A stretch of DNA of 64,000 bases, taken from Flavobacterium cupriresistens. GTDB taxonomy: Bacteria > Bacteroidota > Bacteroidia > Flavobacteriales > Flavobacteriaceae. Positions 1-6,769 of the stretch are shown here, piece by piece. The number at the start of each line of letters is the position of its first letter. Position 1 is the stretch's first letter. The stretch spans positions 2,604,001 to 2,668,000 of the forward strand of contig NZ_CP087134.1 in the NCBI RefSeq assembly GCF_020911925.1, given 5' to 3'. The position numbers were made by a program, and so were the translations under genes. A model generated the notes under the pieces. That model was given only the letters and a program-made list of their open reading frames with translations. It had not been told where the DNA came from and searched no databases.

Positions 1-1295
1 GCATTGATGTCATTAACGATGTATTTAGTTCCCTGAACCCAGTTTTCATACAAAATTGTTTTTTCATCAAAAATTTCACCTGATGTAATTACAAAATTGG
101 CATAAGCACCTGTTTTTAAACTTCCAATTTCATTGCTTTTTCCTAGAATAGCAGCAGGAATTGTCGTTAATGATTCTAAAGCTTTTGTTTTATCAAAGCC
201 CAATTTTATGGCTTTTAATAAATTAGTTTTAAAGTCTTCCGTTTTCTTTAGTTTGTCTGTTGTCAAAGCAAAAACGACTCCATTGTCTGAAAGGACTTTA
301 AGGTTGGTCGGTGCCTGATTCCAAAAACGCATGTCTGTTAATTCTACCTGATTCGATAAATAAGGGTTAGAAACATCATAAGCTTCCGGGAAACTAATTG
401 GAATAATAAATTTAGCATTAGTGTTTTTGATTTCCTGAATTCTTTCAAATTCATTTCCGCTTCCTTTCAAAACGTAGTTCAATCCGAATTCTTTTGCAAT
501 TTTAGACGCTCTCAAGCTGTTTAGTTTGTCTTCTGCAGCAAATATTTGAATTAGTTTTTCGTTAGCAGCCAATGCTTCTAAGGATAAATCTTTGGTTTCT
601 GAATTTCCTTTTTTGTACCAATCCAAATCTAAATACATCTGACGCAACAAGGCCATCGAACCCATTAAAGAACTAGGGTAGGCTTGGTTGGTCACGTTAC
701 TTTTGGTAAAAGCAAAGTGATTGGTAATTTTCTCTGCTATAATTTGTTTACTGTTTTCAGTATTGTTCAAAGCAACTAATATTCCGGTTCCCTGTGCGAT
801 TCCATCAGGTATATGGGTACCAACAACTCCAAAACCGGCTTTTAATAATTCCTCTGCTTTTGCAGTATCGTATTTAAACGTTTCGGAACCGTTTAATTCA
901 GAGCGAACACTTTCATTCCAGTAGTAGCCGACTCTTTTGGTATCATATAACGGGCTACGGTCGCCTCCCGAGCTTAGATTTCTTTTTGGTTTTTCAATTC
1001 CAAAACTGGTATAAATATCAATAAAGGAAGGGTAGATGGTTTTACCTTCAAGATTAACAACGATGCTGTTTTTAGGAATCGAAACAGCATTACCTACCGC
1101 AACGACTTTACCGTCCTGAACAAGTAAAGTTCCTTTTTCGATTTTTTGAGTTGGGGTAACATAAATGGTAGCATTAGTAAAAACCGTGTAGTTTTTATTT
1201 TTGTTTTGTACACTTTCGTTAACGGGGAAATAGCTTTGTGCCTGTGTTTTTGTTAAAAAAACAGTCAAAAAGAACAGTAGTAAGGTTTTTTTCAT
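1..1295 (-). CDS. Amidohydrolase-family protein, exported (C-terminal part outside window)
   Basis: The reading frame is open from ATG at 1295 down to the left edge, so only about 431 N-terminal residues are visible. It opens with a signal peptide (MKKTLLLFFLTVFL, cleavage after TQAQ), so the product is exported. Then comes the composite beta-domain and barrel layout of imidazolonepropionase-like amidohydrolases (ATIYVTP, GTLLVQDGKVVAVG, GKTIYPSFID). The usual HxH metal ligands after the first barrel strand are absent: the sequence reads FIDIYTSFG. This first domain may therefore be a degenerate, non-catalytic one, as in large two-domain bacteroidotal relatives where a second domain keeps the metal site; that is inference, since the rest is off the window. 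Substrate unknown. A perfect inverted repeat lies just upstream. Confidence 0.8.
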   Translation of the reverse strand, partial: MKKTLLLFFLTVFLTKTQAQSYFPVNESVQNKNKNYTVFTNATIYVTPTQKIEKGTLLVQDGKVVAVGNAVSIPKNSIVVNLEGKTIYPSFIDIYTSFGIEKPKRNLSSGGDRSPLYDTKRVGYYWNESVRSELNGSETFKYDTAKAEELLKAGFGVVGTHIPDGIAQGTGILVALNNTENSKQIIAEKITNHFAFTKSNVTNQAYPSSLMGSMALLRQMYLDLDWYKKGNSETKDLSLEALAANEKLIQIFAAEDKLNSLRASKIAKEFGLNYVLKGSGNEFERIQEIKNTNAKFIIPISFPEAYDVSNPYLSNQVELTDMRFWNQAPTNLKVLSDNGVVFALTTDKLKKTEDFKTNLLKAIKLGFDKTKALESLTTIPAAILGKSNEIGSLKTGAYANFVITSGEIFDEKTILYENWVQGTKYIVNDIN

Positions 1296-1299
1296 GGAT

Positions 1300-1373
1300 A
1301 ATTAGTATAATTTTTAATAAAAATAACAAATATTAATATTTGAACAAGTTTTAAATTAAAAATTATACTAATT
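1300..1373. repeat. Perfect 19-bp inverted repeat upstream of the amidohydrolase gene
   Basis: Arms at 1300-1318 and 1355-1373 are exactly complementary (AATTAGTATAATTTTTAAT against its reverse complement) with a 36-bp spacer. The inner arm ends five bases before the start codon of the leftward gene. It could be an operator or a hairpin in the mRNA leader covering the ribosome-binding region. Confidence 0.75.
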
Positions 1374-1463
1374 ATGGCATTACAAGCTACTGAGCGAGGT
1401 ACTGGCTTTTTTGGCTTGTCATTTTAGAATGTTTTTGGACTGGTTCATTCTAAGTTTTGTTTT

Positions 1464-2891
1464 TTATTTTAAAATGCTTTCATAGCGGTTTTTTAATCCT
1501 TCCAGATAAGGCGCTTTGATTTCTGTTGCAACTTCTACTGCTTTTTTTAAGACAGCTGTTGCGTCGCCTTTTTTTCCGTTTTGCTCCAAAAGATCTCCGT
1601 ATTTTAAAAAGGCAATAGGAGATTTTGGATGTAGTTCGGCATTGCTTTTTAAAATGGACTCTGCAATATATGGTTTTGTTTTGGTGTAGTCAGCTGATAA
1701 AACATCGATGTCACCCTCATTAAATAAATCAGATTCGGTCATTTTTTTTATCACCTGGAATAGTTGCTGATCCATTTTAGCCAAATCACCTTCGTTGAGT
1801 GGTTTTGTTTGTTGGTCAATAGAGGTCTGTAGTTGCTGATACAGTTTTTTCGATTCCGCTGCGTTTTTGGTTCTGTAGTTTTCGGCAGCTTTAGTGGCTA
1901 ATTCTAAAGTTTTATCGTAGGCCATGTCTTTGGTTGTTTTGTATTCCGGGATTACACCAATTCCTTCCCAGTTTGTTTTTGTAACGGGATTAATACCAGT
2001 TCCGGTAGGAATGAATATTTCTAAAAGGGAATTAATTTCAAATGACTCAGCGGGATTGGCGCCACCACCGGTTGTTTCACCGATTAATGTCGCTCTTTTT
2101 TGAGTTTGCATATTGTAACTGAATTCTTCAGCTCCCGAAAAGGTTTTTGCGCCGGTAATAATAAACAAAGGAACATCAAGTCTCTTTTTTCCGTTTACCT
2201 CTTTTACCCAAAATTCTTCTGTATAGTTGTCTTTTCTAAAATACAATGTATTTAATAGTAAAGGGGCTTTAAGAAAATAACTGCATAAATATTGAACCGT
2301 TTTTGGGCTTCCGCCGCCGTTGGTTCTTAAATCAATAATGATGGCGTCCGTTTTTTCTAGTAAATACAGATAGGAATCGATGGTTTGATTCGTTTCGTGT
2401 ATGAAAAAATTAAAATTAAGATACCCGATATTACCATCGATTATTTTGACTTCTCTAAAACCATTTGCCAGCTTACGATCATCGGTTAAGTTATGAAGGT
2501 AAATTTCATAAGAATCCTGGTTTGATTCTGTTTTCTCCTTTGTGGGAATAAATCTTGGCTTGATTCCCAAATGTTTGTCATCGTTAATGAATCTTACTTC
2601 TTTTGTCAGTGCTGTTGAAAAAGAATCTAACAGTTCGTATTTTTTAAATTTACCGTCTCTGTATGCCCCTTTTAAATGTGCTCCGATCAATTTTGCCTTT
2701 TCAGGAAAGATATAGTTTTTTTGAAGAAGGGAATCTATCTTTAAAACAGTTTCCTTTTTAAATTTTTCAGTTATTTTCTTTTGCTGGCCGTTTACTTGCA
2801 GGACAATACCAAAAGATAGAAGTAGCATAAAAACAAGCTGCCGACTAAAAGAAAAAGCTTTGTTTTGAATTGGTTTTGAGGTGTGATTCAT
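1464..2891 (-). CDS. S41 family peptidase (IRBP/tail-specific protease type), exported
   Basis: This 475-residue protein carries an N-terminal hydrophobic export signal around residues 15-36. Residues 40-115 match the helical N-terminal domain of IRBP-type S41 proteins, and residues about 145-320 the S41 core (GNIGYLNFNFF, DAIIIDLRTNGGG, FIITGAKTFSGAEEFSYNMQ, LIGETTGGGANP). The serine in TFSGAEEF is the expected nucleophile. No PDZ domain is obvious. The C-terminal 100 residues look helical and TPR-like. It probably cleaves peptides in the periplasm or at the outer membrane; the substrate cannot be read from the sequence. It is transcribed alone. Confidence 0.88.
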   Translation of the reverse strand: MNHTSKPIQNKAFSFSRQLVFMLLLSFGIVLQVNGQQKKITEKFKKETVLKIDSLLQKNYIFPEKAKLIGAHLKGAYRDGKFKKYELLDSFSTALTKEVRFINDDKHLGIKPRFIPTKEKTESNQDSYEIYLHNLTDDRKLANGFREVKIIDGNIGYLNFNFFIHETNQTIDSYLYLLEKTDAIIIDLRTNGGGSPKTVQYLCSYFLKAPLLLNTLYFRKDNYTEEFWVKEVNGKKRLDVPLFIITGAKTFSGAEEFSYNMQTQKRATLIGETTGGGANPAESFEINSLLEIFIPTGTGINPVTKTNWEGIGVIPEYKTTKDMAYDKTLELATKAAENYRTKNAAESKKLYQQLQTSIDQQTKPLNEGDLAKMDQQLFQVIKKMTESDLFNEGDIDVLSADYTKTKPYIAESILKSNAELHPKSPIAFLKYGDLLEQNGKKGDATAVLKKAVEVATEIKAPYLEGLKNRYESILK

Positions 2892-3264
2892 AGTGGTTTT
2901 TGGATTTTTTTTGGATAGCGCTAATATAGAATTTTATTGCAAATTTTTGATGAAAAAATAGCAGAGTGAGTTGTTATTTAGTGATTTATCGATTTTTTTT
3001 TGTTAAGCCAGCTTGCGAATATACATGACGGATGTTCGTAGATAAGAGGTAATAGAAGAATGATTTCGGATATAACAGAAGAATTGAGATTTGTATGAAT
3101 TTGTAGAAAATGCAGAGGTTAAAGTTAAATGCAAAGTATTTTGAATATTTATTTGTAATAAAATAACTACAATTAAATTATTTCATTAGCTTTAAAAACA
3201 TTTAATGAATATGGTTTATAGAAAAAGTATCTGCATTAATAAGTCAAATAAACTTAAATAAAGG
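2892..3264. other. Non-coding stretch left of the toxin-antitoxin-like module
   Basis: No plausible gene is seen. The stretch is very AT-rich, and its right part carries a degenerate copy of the comM leader (3154-3218), which continues into about ten bases resembling the first comM codons without the ATG. Together with the operator-like palindromes from 3265 onward it makes up the upstream region of the module. Confidence 0.6.
3154..3218 (+). repeat. Direct repeat, left copy (decayed comM leader)
   Basis: Aligns with 4442-4508, directly before comM. The core 3181-3209 is identical to 4471-4499 over 29 bases, and the flanks match with a few substitutions and one indel. In the left copy the position of the comM ATG reads ATA. 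The two copies bracket the GNAT-like/HTH gene pair, about 1.29 kb apart. Confidence 0.85.
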
Positions 3265-3301
3265 TATAGTAAATTCATATTAATAATGTGAATTTATTAT
3301 A
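3265..3301. promoter_or_regulatory. Operator-like inverted repeat before the GNAT/HTH pair
   Basis: Left arm TATAGTAAATTCA (3265-3277) and right arm TGAATTTATTATA (3289-3301) match at 12 of 13 positions as an inverted repeat, with an 11-bp spacer. It sits 23 bp upstream of the predicted -7 element. Autoregulation by binding of the antitoxin to such a site is the rule in HigA-type systems; that this protein binds here is inference. Confidence 0.5.
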
Positions 3302-3312
3302 CAAAATGTATA
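3298..3312. promoter_or_regulatory. Second palindrome over the -33 region
   Basis: TATACA-AAA-TGTATA is a perfect inverted repeat with a 3-bp centre. It overlaps the end of the longer inverted repeat and lies where the -33 element of the promoter would be, so a bound protein would block RNA polymerase. Confidence 0.5.
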
Positions 3313-3323
3313 ATTATTTTTAG

Positions 3324-3331
3324 TATATTTG
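3324..3331 (+). promoter_or_regulatory. Promoter -7 element (TATATTTG)
   Basis: Exact match to the Bacteroidota TAnnTTTG element; no clear TTTG is seen at -33. Transcription would start near 3337. The longer frame that begins with TTG at 3329 would start inside this element, so ATG 3344 is the better start for the first gene. Confidence 0.55.
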
Positions 3332-3343
3332 AATGACGGACTA

Positions 3344-3856
3344 ATGAATGTGAGAATATTAAGAATTAGCAAAAATGAGTTAGTTGACGCTAAGATTTTA
3401 AATGCAAAATCAACAAAATTAAATTTGCCTTCTATAAGTGACGGCTGGAGATTTAATTTTAAAAAACAGGCAAAAGAGTATAATCATGAAGCTTATATTT
3501 TAGTGTCGGATGAAACACCTGATATAATTGAAGGTTGTTTGATTTTTGAAATGAAAGGCAAAGTAGAACCCTATATGGCTTTTATCGAAGTAGCACCTCA
3601 TAATAAAGATTCTATTAAAAGATATGAAAGAATTGCTGGTTGTTTGATTGCATTTGCTTGCAGGTTAAGTTTTATTAAAGCGAATGAGCCGTACAAAGGC
3701 TATTTGGTATTTGATGTTTTAGAGGAGAATAAAGAAGATGAAGTTAAATTAATGGCATTATATTCAATCAAGTACTACGCACTAAGATACGGTGAAACAA
3801 CTATGATAATAGTTCCCGAAGGAGGAGAGAAATTAATTACCGAGTTTTTAAATTAA
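3344..3856 (+). CDS. Putative GNAT-fold toxin of a two-gene toxin-antitoxin-like module
   Basis: I do not recognise a named family. The 170-residue protein has the strand/helix order of a GNAT acetyltransferase: N-terminal strand (VRILRIS), a YILVSDET strand, a long hairpin ending in AFIEVAPHN, then a helix-capping segment YERIAGCLIAFACRLS where the acetyl-CoA pyrophosphate loop belongs, then GYLVFDV and a helix followed by TTMIIVPE. The loop is a loose version of the Q/R-x-x-G-x-G/A motif. It is followed after 5 bases by an HTH gene with HigA character, the toxin-first order of higBA modules. GNAT toxins known elsewhere acetylate aminoacyl-tRNA; whether this one does is unknown. ATG 3344 is preferred over TTG 3329. 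An ordinary acetyltransferase with its own regulator is the alternative. Confidence 0.55.
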   Translation: MNVRILRISKNELVDAKILNAKSTKLNLPSISDGWRFNFKKQAKEYNHEAYILVSDETPDIIEGCLIFEMKGKVEPYMAFIEVAPHNKDSIKRYERIAGCLIAFACRLSFIKANEPYKGYLVFDVLEENKEDEVKLMALYSIKYYALRYGETTMIIVPEGGEKLITEFLN

Positions 3857-3861
3857 AAGAT

Positions 3862-4329
3862 ATGAGAAATAAAGAAATTCAAATCAATGACATTTGGAAT
3901 GATAAAAAGAAAGATGATTTAAAGAAAATTATAGTATCTCATTCTTCTAAACAATCAAAAGAGCAGGTATTAAAGAATGAATTACTTTCTATTCAATACA
4001 AATTAGAAGACTATATTCAGAATGAAAACGATACAGAGATTTTAAAAATCCTTGATTTTGTTAAGATGTATTTGAAAGTACTTAATCTTTCGAAAAAAAG
4101 ATTGGCAACTTACTTTGATATGAAAGACAGTAATCTACATAAATATCTTATAGGGGAAAGAAAATTAAATGCAAAGTTAGTATTAAAGCTTAGTACATTT
4201 TCTCATACTAAACCCGAACAATGGTATAAGGTTCAACTAAAAAATGAAATGATGGAGTTAAATAAGGAAAAGGCTAATACTAAAGAGTATGAAAAGTACG
4301 ATTATCGTCATTTAGTCGATTCAATTTAA
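3862..4329 (+). CDS. HigA-like Xre-family HTH protein, putative antitoxin
   Basis: This 155-residue protein begins five bases after its partner, so the two are co-transcribed. The first 70 residues are charged and helical, a plausible partner-binding region. Residues about 72-125 form a HigA-type helix-turn-helix: LSKKRLATYFDMKDSNLHKYL, then GERKLNAKLVLKLS, then KPEQWYKVQ, which corresponds to the conserved W-x-x-x-Q of HigA. The usual role of such proteins is to neutralise the toxin and repress the operon. Palindromes at 3265-3312 are candidate binding sites. A strong terminator follows. Very A-rich codon use resembles the partner more than comM next door. Confidence 0.65.
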   Translation: MRNKEIQINDIWNDKKKDDLKKIIVSHSSKQSKEQVLKNELLSIQYKLEDYIQNENDTEILKILDFVKMYLKVLNLSKKRLATYFDMKDSNLHKYLIGERKLNAKLVLKLSTFSHTKPEQWYKVQLKNEMMELNKEKANTKEYEKYDYRHLVDSI

Positions 4330-4350
4330 AAATTTGGTATCATCATATAC

Positions 4351-4377
4351 AAAAGCTCTGATTACAGGGCTTTTTTC
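4351..4377 (+). terminator. Terminator of the GNAT/HTH operon
   Basis: Stem AAAAGC(T)CTG / CAGGGCTTTT with loop ATTA, followed by a T-rich run. It closes the two-gene unit and insulates comM from it. Confidence 0.7.
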
Positions 4378-4441
4378 TTTAAATTGTTTGGGATTTTATT
4401 TTTTAAGATGAAATCAAATCGCAAATTTCAAAAAAATAAAT

Positions 4442-4507
4442 ATGTAATAAAAAAGCTACAATTAAATTGTTTTCATTAGCTTTAAAAACATTTAATGAAA
4501 AGCGTTT
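4442..4507 (+). repeat. Direct repeat, right copy (comM leader)
   Basis: Partner of 3154-3218. This copy runs directly into the intact comM start codon at 4508, so it serves as the comM 5' leader. Confidence 0.85.
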
Positions 4508-6043
4508 ATGTTAGTAAAAGTTTACGGAAGTGCCGTTTTTGGAGTAGAAGCTACAACAATTACGGTCGAAGTTCATATGGATAAAGGAATCGGGTATCAT
4601 TTGGTTGGTTTACCCGATAATGCCATAAAAGAAAGCAGTTATCGCATTGCGGCGGCATTAAAGAATAATGCATATACTTTTCCGGGAAAAAAAATCACCA
4701 TCAATATGGCACCGGCCGATTTACGAAAGGAAGGTTCCGCTTATGACCTGACACTCGCGATTGGGATTTTGGCAGCATCACATCAGATAAAAGCACTTGA
4801 TGTGGATCAATATATAATTATGGGAGAACTTTCGCTTGACGGAAGTTTGCAATCTATAAACGGAGCTTTACCAATTGCCATAAAAGCTAAAGAAGAAGGG
4901 TACAAAGGTTTTTTTCTACCAAAACAAAATGTAAAAGAGGCTGCAATTGTAGCAGGTTTAGATGTTTATGGTGTTGAAAACCTGCAAGAAGTAGTTGACT
5001 TCTTTGAAGGAAAAGGCATGCTTGAACCCACCACAATTGATACCAGAGCTGAATTTTATAAAACACTCGATTTTCCAGAATTTGATTTCTCAGACGTCCG
5101 TGGACAGGAAAGCATAAAACGATGTATGGAAATTGCAGCTTCAGGGGGACATAATATTATTTTGATCGGCCCGCCCGGAGCTGGAAAAACAATGTTGGCC
5201 AAAAGATTGCCCAGCATTCTGCCACCCATGACTTTGCGTGAAGCTTTAGAAACGACTAAAATTCATAGTGTTGCTGGAAAATTAAAAGAAGTGGGGCTAA
5301 TGAATCAAAGGCCTTTCAGGAGTCCGCATCATACTATTTCTAATGTAGCTTTAGTTGGAGGAGGGAGTTATCCTCAGCCCGGTGAAATTTCGATGGCGCA
5401 CAATGGTGTTTTATTTCTGGATGAATTACCTGAATTCAAACGGGATGTTCTCGAGGTGATGCGTCAACCGCTGGAAGATCGTGAAGTAACAATTTCACGG
5501 GCTAAGTTTACGGTCACTTATCCGTCGTCGTTTATGTTGGTGGCGAGTATGAACCCGAGTCCAAGTGGCTTTTTTAACGATCCAAGTGTACCAAATACTT
5601 CGTCACCGCATGAAATGCAACGGTATCTGAGTAAGATTTCTGGTCCTTTATTAGACCGGATTGACATTCATATAGAAGTAACTCCTGTTCCTTTCGAAAA
5701 ATTATCAGACGACAGAAAAGCAGAAAGCAGTGTCGAAATTCGAAAACGTGTAACAGCAGCGCGGGAACTGCAATCCATTCGTTTTGATCAGCTGCCTAAT
5801 ATTCATTACAATGCTCAAATGAACACCAAGCAAATCAGAGAATTTTGCGCACTCGACGAACAATCAAAACTATTATTAAAAACAGCGATGGAACGCCTTA
5901 ACCTCTCTGCCCGTGCCTACGACAGGATCCTGAAAGTAGCACGCACAATCGCCGATTTAGAGGCCGCACCAACCGTAATTTCGTCCCACATAGCCGAAGC
6001 AATTCAGTACCGAAGTCTGGATAGGGAAGGCTGGCTGGGGTAA
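4508..6043 (+). CDS. comM: YifB/ComM family Mg-chelatase-like AAA ATPase
   Basis: The 511-residue length is normal for the family. Residues 1-170 form the N-terminal Lon-like ChlI domain (VGLPDNAIKESSYRI, NMAPADLRKEGSAYDL). Then comes the AAA+ core with Walker A GPPGAGKTML at 221-230, Walker B VLFLDELPEF near 300, the SPHHTISNVALVGGG segment, and sensor and C-terminal lid (LSARAYDRILKVARTIADL). ComM is a hexameric helicase that drives branch migration of incoming DNA during natural transformation; the function in this organism is inferred. ATG 4508 lies at the end of the leader repeat. Confidence 0.93.
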   Translation: MLVKVYGSAVFGVEATTITVEVHMDKGIGYHLVGLPDNAIKESSYRIAAALKNNAYTFPGKKITINMAPADLRKEGSAYDLTLAIGILAASHQIKALDVDQYIIMGELSLDGSLQSINGALPIAIKAKEEGYKGFFLPKQNVKEAAIVAGLDVYGVENLQEVVDFFEGKGMLEPTTIDTRAEFYKTLDFPEFDFSDVRGQESIKRCMEIAASGGHNIILIGPPGAGKTMLAKRLPSILPPMTLREALETTKIHSVAGKLKEVGLMNQRPFRSPHHTISNVALVGGGSYPQPGEISMAHNGVLFLDELPEFKRDVLEVMRQPLEDREVTISRAKFTVTYPSSFMLVASMNPSPSGFFNDPSVPNTSSPHEMQRYLSKISGPLLDRIDIHIEVTPVPFEKLSDDRKAESSVEIRKRVTAARELQSIRFDQLPNIHYNAQMNTKQIREFCALDEQSKLLLKTAMERLNLSARAYDRILKVARTIADLEAAPTVISSHIAEAIQYRSLDREGWLG

Positions 6044-6351
6044 GACTTTAGATTGCAGATTTTAGATTGTAGACTTTAGATTGTAGATTTTGGATTTTAG
6101 ACTTTAGATTTTTTTATTTAAATCTAGGTCAAACCTTTGCGAACTCCTATGTTTACCTAGTTAAACATAGGAGTTCGCAAGGTTGTTTTTTGAAATACTT
6201 TGTGAATATTTTAAGTTCGCAAAAAGGCTTTACGTTACAAAAAGACAACTATTTATTATCAAATAAAACAAAGTTTTAGCTTTGTGACTCCAACAGTTAA
6301 CCCCAACATTGGAATTTGGAATTTAAAAAATTTGGAATTTGCATTTCTTTG
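6044..6351. other. Intergenic: simple repeats and a long hairpin
   Basis: 6044-6112 is a degenerate array of a TAGATTnTAGA-like hexa/undecamer. 6132-6184 is a large hairpin. From 6305 a GGAATTTGGAATTT simple repeat occurs, also found in the gltB-gltD spacer. No gene is seen. Confidence 0.6.
6132..6184. terminator. Long hairpin between convergent genes
   Basis: Arms of about 23 bp (TTGCGAACTCCTATGTTTA and its complement) with a single bulged base and a six-base loop. It lies between comM and the convergent NTF2-like gene and is followed by a T run, so it could terminate comM; its length and perfection are more like a dispersed palindromic element. Confidence 0.5.
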
Positions 6352-6726
6352 TTATTCGAATTTTAAGGAGGCATTTTTTGACATGAGATAGGAGGTTAGC
6401 CTTTTTATTTTTCCCTTTTCCATTTCAAAAACATCGCAAAAAACAGCATCTAGTATATTTCCGTTTTTCATCATGCCCTGTACGGCGCCTTCTGCAATAA
6501 CGATATTGTTTTCTTCAATCAGTTTTAAAATCTGAATCGTTGGACTGCCGATAAAGTTTTCATTTTCAATTTCTTTATCAAATGCTTCTTTGCCAACATG
6601 CTGATAAATCCCGGGCATTTCCCAGACAACATCGTCAGTAAGACAAGCAAGAACTCTCTCGTGATCGCTCACCTTGAAGGCGTTCATATATTCTTCTATG
6701 GTTTCTTTATTTACACTCATCATCAA
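6352..6726 (-). CDS. NTF2-like / SnoaL-like small protein
   Basis: The 124-residue cytosolic protein has the cone-shaped alpha+beta NTF2 layout: IEEYMNAFKVSDHERVLACLTDDVVWEMPG is the typical N-terminal helix pair and first strand, followed by FIGSPTIQILKLIEE and GNILDAVFCDVFEMEKGKIKRL. Families of this fold include SnoaL cyclases, ketosteroid isomerases and many uncharacterised ligand-binding proteins, so the reaction cannot be named. Three methionine codons stand at the start; the third (6720) is an equally good start. It lies 43 bp downstream of the ABC-F gene on the same strand and may be co-transcribed. Confidence 0.75.
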   Translation of the reverse strand: MMMSVNKETIEEYMNAFKVSDHERVLACLTDDVVWEMPGIYQHVGKEAFDKEIENENFIGSPTIQILKLIEENNIVIAEGAVQGMMKNGNILDAVFCDVFEMEKGKIKRLTSYLMSKNASLKFE

Positions 6727-6769
6727 AATAGTTAAGGTTAATTTCGGCTAATTCAAGCTAATTTAAAAA

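Noticed and set aside
3329..3343. TTG start of the GNAT-like gene
   Set aside because: Lies in the TATATTTG promoter element; ATG 3344 is in frame.
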